Source of the DNA: Microthyrium microscopicum
Lineage: Eukaryota > Ascomycota > Dothideomycetes > Microthyriales > Microthyriaceae
Assembly: GCA_010405405.1 (NCBI GenBank)
Contig: MU004244.1
Location: forward strand, 437,895-501,894
Direction: 5' to 3'
DNA: 64,000 nucleotides
Shown: positions 11,192-23,600 of the stretch, one piece after another
Position numbering within the stretch: position 1 is the first letter of the stretch
Layout: every line of letters begins with the position of its first letter
The notes under the pieces: generated by a model
What the model was told of the DNA's origin: nothing
Seen by the model: the letters and a program-made list of their open reading frames with translations, nothing else
Databases searched by the model: none
Made by a program: the position numbers and the translations under genes

Positions 11192-11277
11192 ACTGCGTAG
11201 CATAGCAGTACTTCACTAGTGCGTAGATATCAGTGGCCCAATATTCAACAATATACTGTCTTGTGCTCCCGTGACGT
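11192..11277 (+). repeat. Diverged direct repeat, copy A
   Basis: This 86-bp stretch aligns without gaps to 19844-19929 at about 70% identity by eye. Both begin ACTGCGTAGCAT and end CGTGACGT. The two copies flank the Copia element and the gene-poor stretch to its right. Differences include transversions, so the divergence is not just RIP. It could be an old dispersed element or an old local duplication. Confidence 0.6.
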
Positions 11278-11656
11278 TTTCGTTTGTTCAATAATCTTCT
11301 GCCTTGGCCTGGTAAGGGTTGAATTTTGGGTAGGCCTTGCTTGATGGAATCGTGACTGCGACAACGTGGGTCATGCCTTGTCTTATATACCGACGACTAC
11401 AATGACAAAGGTAAGTTGAGTCCCTGTAGAGCGATTTGAAACCACTGCGAGTTCTTTTTTTCGAGTAATGACACTGTTTATTTAGAAGTTACGACTACCT
11501 CTCTTGCTTCACCAGTAATACATTAATTCCATCCCCACTGATAATTCGCGAGTGGTATCCCAATCACAAACACACTCTACCACCCATCTGACAGCTATGA
11601 ATCCCCGAAGGCCCAAGGTCCTATAAAGAGAAGGGCTGCGCTAACACACCGTGAGC

Positions 11657-11661
11657 CACAC
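11657..11661 (+). repeat. Target-site duplication, left copy (CACAC)
   Basis: CACAC lies immediately outside the left LTR and recurs immediately outside the right LTR at 18413-18417. A 5-bp duplication is the normal size for LTR-retrotransposon integration. Confidence 0.75.
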
Positions 11662-11814
11662 TATTAGAAGATTACCAAAAGGGACAAAGGTTTGGTAGTA
11701 GAATATGAGATGGAATTTCACTAAGTCCTTAATTTAAAGATCTAGGGGCTGTCTACTACTTATATAATTTGTGCTAAGTTAGTATATCTTAATATTGAAT
11801 AATATCTTTAAATA
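11662..11814 (-). repeat. Copia 3' LTR (left)
   Basis: The 153-bp LTR matches 18260-18412 without gaps. Its outer half keeps unmutated C and G at the five positions that differ there, while its inner half carries ten transitions relative to the other LTR. It starts TATTAG, probably a RIP-altered form of the canonical TG/CA end. Confidence 0.92.
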
Positions 11815-14800
11815 CTCCCCTTTAATAGTAGCGCAAATTATAATTTCTTTTTTATATTTAATAATACTAGTATATAATATAAGTTAATATTAGCTAAATA
11901 AGGCGCTACTAGTATATAACAAAAGTTAGTACTAGCTATAAATAAAACGTAGAGGTAAGCTATTAATATTTAGGCGTAGTTTTTAAGATCTATAAGTCTA
12001 AGGTCTCTTATAAAGTTATTATATTTAATTATAACTAGTGGCTTAGTAAGACTATTAGTAGTATTAGCTACTATTAGTACTTAGTTTATAATAATCTTAT
12101 CTTTAGCGACTTAATTATGAACGAAGTAGTATTAAATATTAATATGTTTTAATCTCTTGTAGAATTAAGGGTTCTTAGCTAAAGCTAATGCTCTATAGTT
12201 ATTACTATTAATAGTTATAGCTAATAGGCCCTTATAGCTAAAGGCCTTAAGCAAGCTTCGTAACTAGACGGCCTCTTTTATAGCTTTAGATTTAGTAATA
12301 TATTTAGCCTCGTAACTAGATAAAGCTACTATTGCTTAACGCTTTAAGCTCTAGCTAATAGCTATACCTCTAATTTTAAAGATATACCTACCTATTAATC
12401 TTTGCTTCTCTTTATTACTACCCTAGTTAGAGTTAGTCTAGCTAATAAGGTTTACCTCTTTACTACTATTCTTAATAACTAGTCTATAGTTTATAGTTCT
12501 TAAGAAGTATTTAAGGAGATATTTACTAGTAGCAATATAATGCTTATTAGGATTAGTAGAGAAGTAACTTAGAACTAATATAGTATAGTAAAGATTAGGC
12601 CTAGTATAGAGTATAAGATATATTATAGAGCCTATTAGTAATTAGTACTATTTAAGGTCCTTATTAGAGGCTTTATATCCTTTTAGAGCTAAGACTAGCT
12701 TATAGTTTTTAAGTATAGAAGTTTTAACTTCTTTATTAATACTATTAAAGTAGAAGTCTTTAATAATCTTCTTATAATAAGTACCTTAAGATATTATAAG
12801 CTATATACTATAAGTAAGGTTCTCTTTATAAATTTTGATGCTAAGATAGTAAGAAGCTTCTCTAAGGTTTATTATCTTAAACTTGGCTATAAGCTTTAAC
12901 TTAAGTATTTTAATAGCTTTAATGTATTCTTTAAAGATAAGGAAATTATTAATATAAATAGTAATAATAATGTTTATCTTATAATTAATAAATATATTTT
13001 CGTTATATTAATAGGAGATAAAGCTAAGTATAGCTAGAGCTTTTAATAAAGTAATTTACTAAATCTAGGGTACTTACTTAAGTCTATAAATAGCCTTATG
13101 AAGCTTAGCTACTATGCTAAGTTATTATTTATTAGGAGGAAGCTCTATATAGATATCTAGATAGTTACCTTTAGTATTAATATCTCTATAGAGAAATATA
13201 GTCTTTACGTCTATCTAGTAAATATGCTATCCTTAAAGTATTATTAAAGTAAAGAGTAGTCTCTAGCTTATTAATTTAATAATGAAAGTAAAGGTTTTAA
13301 AGTAATTAACTCTATAAGCTTATTTAAAGCTATAAGCAACCTAGCGTGCTTTTTAACGAATAATTTCCCTATTAGCGTTATACTTATATTTAAGAATATA
13401 ATAACTAGAAATAATATAGGTACTCTCTAGCTAAGGTACAACTTTCTATATACTATTCTTTTTAAGGAATAGGCATTTATTATTAATAACGCTTATCTAC
13501 TTATTAATATCTAGAGATTAGAGTATATAGTTATAGCTTTTTAGCTTAAGATAGTTGTAATCTTTTCTAAGTAAATAGAAGTTAGCTTGCTTAGTAATAA
13601 AGGCATTAGTAATTATTTAATATTTTTTAGCTATAGTAAGTATTATAATTTACTAAGTAATATCCTTAAATATAGTCTTAGACTAAGCTAGTTAAGGTTC
13701 CTAACTAAAGAGGGTAAGATAAGTATCTTCTTTATTATCTTAAATATAATAAATAAGTTCTCTATTATAGGTAACTATATTATTATAAAGAGGAGACTAA
13801 TTTATAATATTATTTTCTTCCTTAAAGTAGTCTATAGCTTTACGTTTTAAAGAATGCTTCTCCTTAAGAAAAGAAGAGAGTAACTTATTATAAAAATAAA
13901 GCTTATATAGGTTAGTAATAAGTATAGTATAGTCTATTTAGAGGATATTAAATATATACTAAGGGAAGTCTAATGTCTTTAGGAAGATATCTTCTTTAAA
14001 GTGTAAGTCTTAAATAATTTCTATAATCTTCTTATAGGTATTTTAGATATAGTATTAATTTAAGGAGATTTAAACTCTAAAACTAGCTCTATTATAGCTA
14101 AGTAGAAAGTATTTCTTAGACCTTAAGTTAGTCTTTATAAGTTATTTATAAGGAACTATCTTTTAGTATTAATAGCTAATAACTTTAAGGTTTCTTATAT
14201 TAGGCTTTTTACTAAAGAATTTAAAGTAAAAGGATTTGCTATTATTTAAACTTATTATAGTAATATTACTAAGGATAGTAGTGATGCTAATTATCTTTAT
14301 AAAGAGTATTAGTAGAAGATTTGTATAGTATAGCAAAGCTCTAGCAATATTACTAAGAGTCTATATACTTCTTTTAGAGACTCTATTTTGCTTAAGATTA
14401 TATAAAGCTATTAGTTTAGGGCAAATTCTATATTTACGCTATATAACGTCTATATTAACGTTATAAAACTCTAAACTATTATTATATTATATAATCTTTA
14501 CTTTAGTATTATATTCTTTCTTAACCTATATCTTCTATTCTTTAATAAAGAAAGGAATATTAGCTTTACTAGTAGTAAATTATACCTAGCGATAGTAAAA
14601 GTAGTTATTAGTAATAATAAGCTAGTAAAGTTTCTAGCCTTTACTACTAGTAGTAAAGTTAGTAAATAGACTACTAAGATCTAAGTAAACTCTTTTAAGT
14701 TTTCTTATAGCTCTATCTTTAGCTAGTAAAGAAATATTATTTCTTTATTAGCTAGCCTTTTAATAAGCCTAATATTCCCTAATATAGGTCTAAGTAAGTT

Positions 14801-17800
14801 TAATTTAACCCTTAAGGGTCTTACAAATATAGTTTTTACTAATATAGCTAAGTCGTTAATACTATAGCTAGGTAGGCACTGCCTATTCCTTAAGTATAAG
14901 AATAGTGTCTAGTAGTAGCTAATAAAGAGTATATAGCTATTAGGTAAGATAGCTAGTAATAGTAATAAGGGAGCTATTATCGTAAAGGATTTAAGCTATA
15001 GAGCCTTTAAACTATATACTAATAAAGGTCTCTAGGCTATTACGTATAAAAAGGAGAGTTCTTAAGGAGATAATATTAAATAAGAGTCTAGGGACGTAAG
15101 TAACGTTATTAAGAATGAATTACTTATTAATATAAACCTTATTTTTATTGTTAACTTAGGTAGAAATATAGGTAGTTCTAATGCCTATAATATTAACGCT
15201 ACTACTAAGTCTAGTTAGTTAACTATTTCTAGGTCCTTTAGAGGTAAAACTATTTTTAAACTATAAAAAATTATTAGTAATATAATAGGATAAGCTAAAG
15301 TTAAGTACCTAGCTTTTTTTTACCTTTATAGCATAGACTATTTAAATATCTTTATTAGTATTTATAGTAGAGAGAGTAATAGAGTTAATATATTTAGTAA
15401 CTTAGTTAATTATAATATAGTATAAATTTATCTTAAAGTTATTACCTTTATTATTAAAGGCTTTATTAGTAATATAGTTAACTTAACCTTATTAATTATT
15501 AAAGTTTTGCTTATTAATTTACTATTAATTGCGTTAAGCTTAATAAGGTAGGCTAAAAGAGTAATGTTACTAAGGACGACCCTATTTTAATTAATTTAAC
15601 TAAGAGTAGCCTTACTAAGGATAATTCTATAAGGATAAGGCTTCTTTAACGTTAAAGTTATTAGGCTTATTTATAAGTTTATAAGTATATTTCTTAATAA
15701 GCTTATTTATTTATTATCTCTTATTAAAGTAAGCTTTCTTAAGCTTAGTATTAGTAAGTTAATTAAAGTAACTATCTAGACTATTAAAGTTACTATAGGA
15801 TAACTACTTAAAATATTTTAAATATAACCTATTTTGTAACTTATTATAAGTAGTAAGGGTAATATTCGTTTCTTACTTTAAGTCTTCCTTAGTAACTACT
15901 ATATTAGTAATCTTATTAAAGTTAATAAGGAGTTTTTTAGCTATAGGATCTTAGTACTTCTTATTTTAATAGAGAGAGGTAACTATATTATTTAAAACTA
16001 TAAAAACGTTCTTTAGGAATAAGACGTTTTAGAAGTAGTTTAGTATCTCCTAACTTTTACTAAGGATATAAAAGTTATTCTTAAGTTTAAGGATACTATT
16101 ATAAAGAATAATTGCTAAACTATTTAGCTATTAGGTATAGTCTTAAAGCTTATTAAAGATTCTTTTAACGTAGGTAAAGCTAGATAGTTAGTAGTATATA
16201 GTAAGGAGTTTAAGGGCTTTTTAAGCGTTATTAAAGTTAATAATCTTTAACTTAACTTTATTATTAATAGCTTCTTAAAGAATTATATAGGCTTAGTAAT
16301 TAAAATAATGCTAGTAGTTCTTATTCCTTTTACTACTATTAAGGAGATAGGCCTCTAAGCTATTAAACTAGCCCTAGAGATTACTTTCCTTTATAATATT
16401 GTAGAAATAAGTTCTTTAAAGCTTCTAGTTTAGTAAGCTAATAAGGCGTTTATACTTTATTAATTAAATTGCCTTTTTAATAGACTTAGGAGTTAGCTTA
16501 GTCTTATTAATAGAGAGAACTTTAGAGGCGTTAGTTCTAGTTAGAGTAAATATACTAGTTAGAGTAGGTATGCTAAGATTAATAGCTATAAAGTAGCTAG
16601 TCTTAGGGCTTATTAAGCTAGTAGCCTTTAAGGTAAAGAGTTTAGTAGTAAGTTCCTTATAGATCTTCTTAGTTTAAGAGGTGAAGGCTTAATTAATAAG
16701 TTACTATATTAGTTCTAGATTTATTATAAACTTAGAATTAGGCTTAGCTTTGTTTGCTTTACTCTTCTATTTATTAGTATTAATTAGCTTAATATTATTT
16801 ATAGGGGCCTTTCTTTTATTATAAGTATTAGGAGCTATTAAGTTAGTAATAAGTTTTTCTAGTTAATTAATCTTGCTAGAGTTAGATATAGAAGATAAGG
16901 TATAGGATAATAATTTATTAACTTATAAATTTAAGAAGTTTAAGGAGTCTAAGGAATCTAAATTTAATAATAAGTCTATTAGATCCTCTATAGGAGTAGT
17001 AGCTTTTATACCCTTTACTAGAGGTGTTTTCCTCCTAAAGAGTTTGTCGTCTAACTTTTATAGAGATTAAGAGTCTTACTTTTTTCTTCTATTGTTTGCT
17101 CTAGGCTATTTATTGTTAGTATTATTATTATTATTAGTAAAGTATTTATCTAGTAGTTTTAATATTAATATATTATTAATAATAGTACTTCTAACTAAGG
17201 TGCTATTTAAGGGTTAATTAGATATAAGCTTAAGTTAGTTATACTTATTTGCGTCTTAAATTATTTCTACCTTAGATTTAGCTTACTCCTTTTCTTTATT
17301 AGTTTAATGGTAAGCCTTAGCTTTATAACGCTCGCTCTTAATATAGAGATTAGTAAAGTAGTTATTAGTAGTATTCTTAACCTTCTATTAAACTACGTTA
17401 TTATGTGTCTTCTTAATAGTGAGCTATGCTTTTATAGCTACTTTTGTAGCTTTCTTAGTAGCCTTTTAAGCCTTTTTAGTATCTTTGGTAAATTTATTAT
17501 TATTAAGGCGTTTTATTATCTTAATAGCTATATCTAGACGAAGGGATCTTACTAAAGAGTAACTTAATAATTAAAAGCAAAGAAAGAATAATAAAGTAAA
17601 GTCTATTTAATTTATAAAAAGTAGTATAGATAGGAATACTATCTACTAGCTCTCTATTTTACTTTGCTAAATAGTTTTTATACTTAAACTTTATAAGATT
17701 TTTTATCTTATCTTTAAGGACAAATTAATTTAGTAGAGTTTTTATCTTATAGGCTAATCTAGTAGAGTTTTTATCTTGCTAGTTAATTTAGTAAAGTTTT

Positions 17801-18259
17801 CCTCTTACTTTAGTTACATAGTAGTATTTAACTTACTAAGTTACTACAATGTAATACTTAGTATTTAGAGTTTTTCTCTTTTAATTAAATTTTTATTTAG
17901 AGTTTTCTTCTTATTAAGAGATAAAGCTTATTACTTAGTAATAATAGTAGTATTCTATACGTAGTTAGTAGGAACTAGCTTATAATAGGACTAAGAACTT
18001 AGTGGTTATATAAGGAGTATCCTATTTATATAGATAAAGAATTTTTTTTAGTATTCTATCTACCTTAGTAAGTAGTAAAACTTCTACTTTAATAGTAGAT
18101 ATTATAGCTAGCTAAGGTAAATTAATGCTTACTATTATAAGAGAAAGGATAGTAATTAAGGCTACTACTAGTTAGTAGTATTATTATAAAGGTATATTTA
18201 AATAATATAGCTTATAAAGAGAGTAGTAGTAGTAAACTACGTACTCTAGGCTTATAACC

Positions 18260-18412
18260 TATTAGAAGATTACTAAAAGGGATAAAGGTTTAGTAGTAGA
18301 ATATAAGATGAAATTTCACTAAGTCCTCAATTTAAAGATCTAGGGGCTGTCTACTACTTATACAATTTGTGCTGAGTTAGCATATCTTGATGTTGAACAA
18401 CATCTTCAAACA
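18260..18412 (-). repeat. Copia 5' LTR (right)
   Basis: The partner of 11662-11814. Here the pattern is reversed: the inner (left) half is mutated and the outer (right) half is intact. Just inside it, the minus strand reads GGTTATAAGCCTAGAG, in the position expected for a tRNA primer-binding site. Confidence 0.92.
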
Positions 18413-18417
18413 CACAC
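18413..18417 (+). repeat. Target-site duplication, right copy (CACAC)
   Basis: Matches 11657-11661 and abuts the right LTR. Confidence 0.75.
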
Positions 18418-19843
18418 TTGAGCAGTCATTATTCTTAAAGTGGCGGAAACCAGCCGCAAGATACTACTCTGTGATACATTCTGCTCGAATCAACAGGCCC
18501 ACAGCTCCTCCTATTCATGGCATCCCCTGATGACTGCCCCAAGCATCTGCGATCTCACAGACAATCTCTCTTGTCAGCTGCTCCGTCGCTGTCATCTGCA
18601 CTCGCACTCTGGGCGATAGTGGTATTCTTTATAAGTTTGAAAGCGTCAAGTCTAGCCAGCCCGCCGAGCCATTTCTCGATTAGTCTCATTCGTTGATGAT
18701 GGCGATAACATGCTTCTGATGAAGTTGCATATGGCCTGGCGCCAATGTTACGGTCATCCTTGAGAAGATTGATAGTCTTCAAGGTAACCTTCATGCAAAA
18801 TATTACTTAATGTCTCAGTGACTGTGCAGTGTGCTGCTGCTTTCCATAAATTTAAGCCATTGTTGTACTCATGGCACTGCTGTGGCGAGGTACCAAACTG
18901 GTCCTATAGAACGCCAGTGACTTCAATATATCTCCTCTCTAAACCATAACACTGGACTTGAATTGTTAGGAAGGTGAAAGTCCCCCGTCTATTGCCCAGA
19001 TAAACCGAGTAAATAAACGGGAGACTGACAAGCTTCGAAGAAACAGAAGCAATGCTCCGGCTGATCAAGTTATCAAGAGACGCAATGCGCACTTGTCTAC
19101 GTAGACACTCCAGGTGGCCCTGAACTGAAGATGTCTATTGCTCAAGAGAATTGATCAGCCTTGCCACATCCACCTCCCAACTGCCCTCAAGGATGTGATT
19201 CTGTGTATCCGGAACCCCGGCATACCACTGGCCTCCTGACCAACGATATGAAGCGCTGCCTCTCACGCAGGATGTGGCGCCTCGAGGACCACTTTGAGGC
19301 GCGAAGAGAAAGAAGAAGAGATTGGATAGCTGGGGGGAAAACTGTTGAAGACTGTCGTGCCAACCGAATTAACCATTTCCCTCCATCGGTATTCCGGAGA
19401 CTTTGTTCGCCGTTCCTTTCATTGTTGAACAAGCAACAGGCAGCCCGTCAATAGGCGTCAACGCGGCAATTGGCATATCGCGTGTAGTGCGCCGGAGCTG
19501 GGCAAAGCTCAGAAATTCAGACCTCCTTGTTCTTCAGATTATACTTTGTCTCTACTACCTACCCCCGGGCAGCAGCAGTCGCTCAATCCGAATCGCTTCG
19601 CGAACACACAGTAACATGATACCTGGTTGAGCTGGCATCAGACCACGAATGCCTGGCGCGGCTTTCAATTTTTCGAATCACTGGGATATTGTGGACCACC
19701 TTGGCTGCAAGGAGGGCTGGAGTCTTGAACATACGACTCAGTAAACAGAGATATGCCCTCGATATCATGGCTGAGCGCGGGCGGTAGGAATTGTAGTAGG
19801 AAACCGGATGAATGGGCCAGATCTTAAATACCAAATTCCAGAC

Positions 19844-19929
19844 ACTGCGTAGCATCGCAGCACTTGACTAGGACGTCTATACCAATGGCTCAATCTTTAG
19901 AATCATGTCATTTTATGCTTTCGTGACGT
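19844..19929 (+). repeat. Diverged direct repeat, copy B
   Basis: Gapless partner of 11192-11277, in the same orientation, about 70% identical. Confidence 0.6.
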
Positions 19930-20324
19930 ATTGCTTATGCCTTGATTACTATAGAGTAGTCATCAGTCACTGGAGGCGAACCAGCGATGTACAATGGCAG
20001 CTTCAGTAGCGCCGGTATAGGTATCATCTGTAGCACGATGGAGGTCACTGAAGTTGTAAGAGAGCGAATTAAAATCATTTGGGTATCTTCATTGAGCAAT
20101 AACAATATTTGTACAAGACCCTCAACTGCCATTTCAACAAGACCTTTTTGATAATACAGTAAAACTCACCGTCCTCCTGATCACCTTATTCAAACAAGCC
20201 TCGCCCACTTATTCAACTAGGAAGAGAGTCCAAAGACGCCCAGCCTCTGTAGAATAAGTCCTGCGTCATCGCAGCTTCCGCACTGCAAAGCGCCCAAGAC
20301 ACACCAAACAGAAGGAAGCCACTC

Positions 20325-20583
20325 TGCAATAGACGACGCCTTGAGCTAAGGGAAAGTGCTTCACAGCGCAAACCCTCTGCAACGAGACATCTCCAGACAA
20401 GGCCCAAGAAAACACAGGCAACCGGGCAGGAAGGCAATACATGACACAAACATGTGCAATGGACGATGCCTTGAGCCAGGGAAAGTGCTTCATAGCGCAA
20501 ACCTTCTGGCAACAAGACATCTCCAGACAAGGCCCAAAACAAAAGACAACCCAGCAGAGAGGCAATACATGATAAAAACAGCA
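20325..20583 (+). repeat. Two-copy tandem duplication, 130-bp period
   Basis: Copy 1 runs 20325-20454 and copy 2 runs 20455 to about 20583. Shared blocks include GGGAAAGTGCTTCA and AGACATCTCCAGACAAGGCC. The duplication starts about 50 bp past the stop codon of the 1395-aa gene, so it is probably in that gene's 3' untranslated or downstream region. It creates spurious repeat-containing minus-strand frames. Confidence 0.85.
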
Positions 20584-20636
20584 GCAACAAGCCAATGAAA
20601 ATCCTTTCTCCGACAACAATCCACCCCGATCTCTTT

Positions 20637-23600
20637 TCACAAGTCTAGTTGCGAGAACTCCTTCGTTTTTCGATACCAAGTGTGCTTTTTGATGAGCATC
20701 TTCTTTTTTTCCAAGCAATACAAATCGCGCCGCCGCTGTGCTTCTATCTCCGCCGTCGCAATAGTGTACAAGTCGCCAACTGAGACACCTATGTTGATAG
20801 CGGCCAAGGCTGTTTTGACTTCATCAGTGATGGTAGCACCGTTCTCGACCAGAAGTTTTGCGAATTTGGCTGTGAGCTCTTTCAGTTGTTTGCTTCGGTT
20901 CTGAGCAGCTTTTACTTTGAAATTGGCTTCGTTGAATGGGACAACAATGTCCCCGTGGCGAAAACCTACGCGAGCAAGCGCTATATCCCAGCGAATGGCA
21001 ACTTCAACCTCATCAGCATTTGCGTCGCCAGTTGGGATCAAGTTTGCGACACCCAGTTCTCCATTACCGAACACAGGACTCATGGCGTGCATTTTCTTGT
21101 CGTATATTAGCTTTTGCTTGGCCTTCTCAGCCTTCTCCTGCGCAGCCTTCTCACCCTCGGTTTCTTCTGAGACTCGAAGCTCTTTTACAAAACCAAAGGC
21201 GAAATTTTTGTTCGCAAATGTGTCATGATCCAATGGTTTGCTGAATTGATTGACTGGGCCGGTGAAGACTGAGGCCTCATTTTGAAAGCCGCCAAAGTCA
21301 AAAGCTTTGTTTGAAGATAGACCTTGATTAACCGGCTTGCTGGATAGATTGGCTGGGCCAGCGAAGACTGAAGCCTCCTTTTGAAAGCCGCCAAAGTCGA
21401 AGGTTTTGTTCAAAAATAGACCTTGATTAGCCGGCTCGCTGGATAGATTGACTTGGCCAGTAAACATTGGGCCCTCCTCTTGAAAGCCGCCAAAGCCAAA
21501 AGCTTTGTTCGCAGTGCTGTTGGAATCAACCGGTCCACTGGATTGATTGATTGAACCAGTAAAAGCCGAGCCTTGAAGCTCTTGAGCGCCACCAAATTTG
21601 AAAGCTCCATCTGAGAATAGAGCTGACTTAGCCGGTTTGTTGATTTGATTCATCGGGCTAGAGGCCGAGGCAGGATGATCTGGAAGACTTGACTCCGCTT
21701 GCTCTTGGTGTTGAGGCAATGGAGGCGCCGCTTCGGTTTCAACTTGAGTTTGTGCTTGATTGGCATTCTCCACAGTAACAGCTTCGTTTGAAGTTATAGG
21801 CGCAGTCTCTTGTGTTGCAATAGCTGCCTGGTCCTTCACTGATGTCTTCAAGACATTGTCCAGAGGTTGGAAATGACCATCGCGATCAATGTTCTCATGG
21901 GTTGAGACGTCTTGCTTCTTGTCTTCTTGAATCGGAAGATTCTGAGAATGAGCAGACGTGGGCTCAGAGGAGATAGCTGGCCCTGCCGCTGTTGCAGCTT
22001 GGCTTGCGATGACTCCTTCCACCGCATAATTGCGCATAATTGATCGATTGCCGTTTGATGTGCTTGCTGGGATGGACGAGTTGGAGGCAGCACGGATGTC
22101 AGGAACAGAGCCAGGAGTTTGGGTGGCAGCTAGTGGATGCCACTCAGAGTCTCCTTCCTTCTTAACTTTGAGCAATTCCAGTCGAAATGTGGTGATACCA
22201 GGGTGGTTTTCTAGCTCGAGATACGCCTCTGTACTGGTAACCTGCTTGAATTTACCTTGTGCGCCCTTATAAGGACCTTTGGCAAGCACTCGACACTTCA
22301 GTTTAGTAATGTCACCATGGAGGGCCAACTGCTCAGCAGCGAGTTGACTTGGAGATTTCTTAGGCTCATTTTGCTGTGCGTATCGTTGCTGGGAGAATGC
22401 CCGATGTTGTTGTTCTGCAGTTTGTTGATCTTCCAAGGACTTATTGTGACGAGTAATCTGTTCTTCCTGGGCTGTGGCTACTCCTTTTAAAAGAATCGCT
22501 TTGAGAAGACTCGGTTCTGCAGCCGAGAAGCGTCGATTTGGTAACTGCACTTGAGCTGTTTGACGTGCTCTCAACGGCTCAATGACTGGTGTCTCTGATT
22601 GAACAGCTGGCAAAGGAGAGGCTGCTGGTATAATTGAAGATGCTTCTTCATGATTGAAAGAGCTTGCTGAAGAAATTGGCGGGGCCTGTGAAGAAACCGG
22701 CAAGACGAGTGAAGGGACTGGTGAGCCTGATGCTGGTACAGAGCGCACGGAAGCTTCGTCATTTTTGTTGTTGACTTTCCGAGGGAGCACTGAGCCTTTG
22801 CCAGGTCGCTTACGCTGTGGTGAGACTTGCTGTAGTTTCTGTGAGGTGTCTGTGGTCTTTGGCACAGTAATCAAGGCATCAGTTTCCAGGGGTCGCTTAC
22901 GCTGAACTGGCTCTGAGTCACTAGGGCCAAGAGAAAGAGCGCTAAGCGAGCTTTCAAGAGATTGCAGGCTTTTGTGTAGCATTGTATCTTGATCAGTTGT
23001 TGAGGATTGGGACAAGTCATTGCGAGATGAAGATGACTTTGCAGCCAACTCAGCCTGAGAGTCATTTGTCATGGAGAGTACTTTAGAATCATCAAAAGTA
23101 TGTGAGGCGTCTTTGGGTTGAGAGTGTACTGCGGAGATGAGCGGGCCCGAGGCAGAGATTGATTTCTTCGTCTTTTGCTTAGAGACTGGCATGAAAACAT
23201 TCGAACCCTGCTTGGTTTTGTTTTGACCGCTTCGCTTGCTTTGTGGTGAGGCATGCTGTGCATTCTGTGCGGCGCTTGGAGTCTCTGACACTACTTTTGC
23301 AGCCGACAGAGCTTGGTCAAAGCCAGGCTTTGAGACGGAGGGTGGTGAAGACGAGGCTCCAGAAAGCGATGGTGTAGAGGGAGGCTCAGCTTTCGCGTCT
23401 TGGGAGGATGTGACCGGTGATTCTGAAGGGGAATTTCCGGCTCGAGTGCTAATATCAGATGTAGCCTTGCGTGATTTCTCTGACAGCAGTTTTCGATTGT
23501 CTGCTTCCAATCGAGTGATCGCAACTACCTGTTCGGCATTCTTGCTATTCATTTGATCATTCTTGCTTTTCAGTTCAGTGATCTCAGTTTCCTGATGGGC

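Larger units (their letters stand above)
10259..11661. other. Intergenic, 5' flank of the Copia insertion
   Basis: No gene is supported. The first few hundred bases should contain the promoter of the minus-strand gene ending at 9405. A pyrimidine-rich plus-strand frame around 10791-11189 has no recognisable product. A diverged 86-bp repeat (11192-11277) has a partner on the other side of the Copia element. Composition is normal up to the LTR at 11662. Confidence 0.45.
11662..18412 (-). mobile_element. Ty1/Copia LTR retrotransposon, full length, inactivated by RIP
   Basis: Two 153-bp LTRs and a 5-bp target duplication bound a 6.75-kb element in minus orientation. A purine-rich tract (CTCCCCTTT on the plus strand, 11815-11823) lies next to the 3' LTR, as a polypurine tract should. 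Decayed pol motifs read on the minus strand: the reverse-transcriptase active site appears as Y-I-N-N-F (12956-12942) where an active enzyme has Y-V-D-D, and a Copia RNase H block reads SSYEAKY (12322-12304). The order RNase H, RT, integrase, gag from left to right fits Copia on the minus strand. TpA is very common while CpA and TpG are rare, which removes ATG codons and adds stops everywhere. Almost no frame reaches 60 codons; one plus-strand frame of 76 codons at 17307-17537 is meaningless. No coding function remains. Confidence 0.92.
18418..20636. other. Gene-poor stretch between Copia element and giant gene
   Basis: About 2.2 kb of normal composition has no supportable gene. Frames of 60-97 codons (for example 18555-18794 minus and 19161-19454 plus) show no family features. 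It contains copy B of the diverged repeat (19844-19929) and, at its right end, a two-copy 130-bp tandem duplication just downstream of the giant gene. It may include relics too decayed to identify. Confidence 0.45.

Noticed and set aside
17307-17537. A 76-codon hydrophobic frame inside the Copia element
   Set aside because: It lies on the strand opposite to the element's genes and reflects RIP-driven TTA/ATT codons, not coding selection.
20213-20718. Overlapping minus-strand Cys/Leu-rich frames of 125-150 codons
   Set aside because: They arise from the 130-bp tandem duplication and the 3' end of the giant gene read out of frame.
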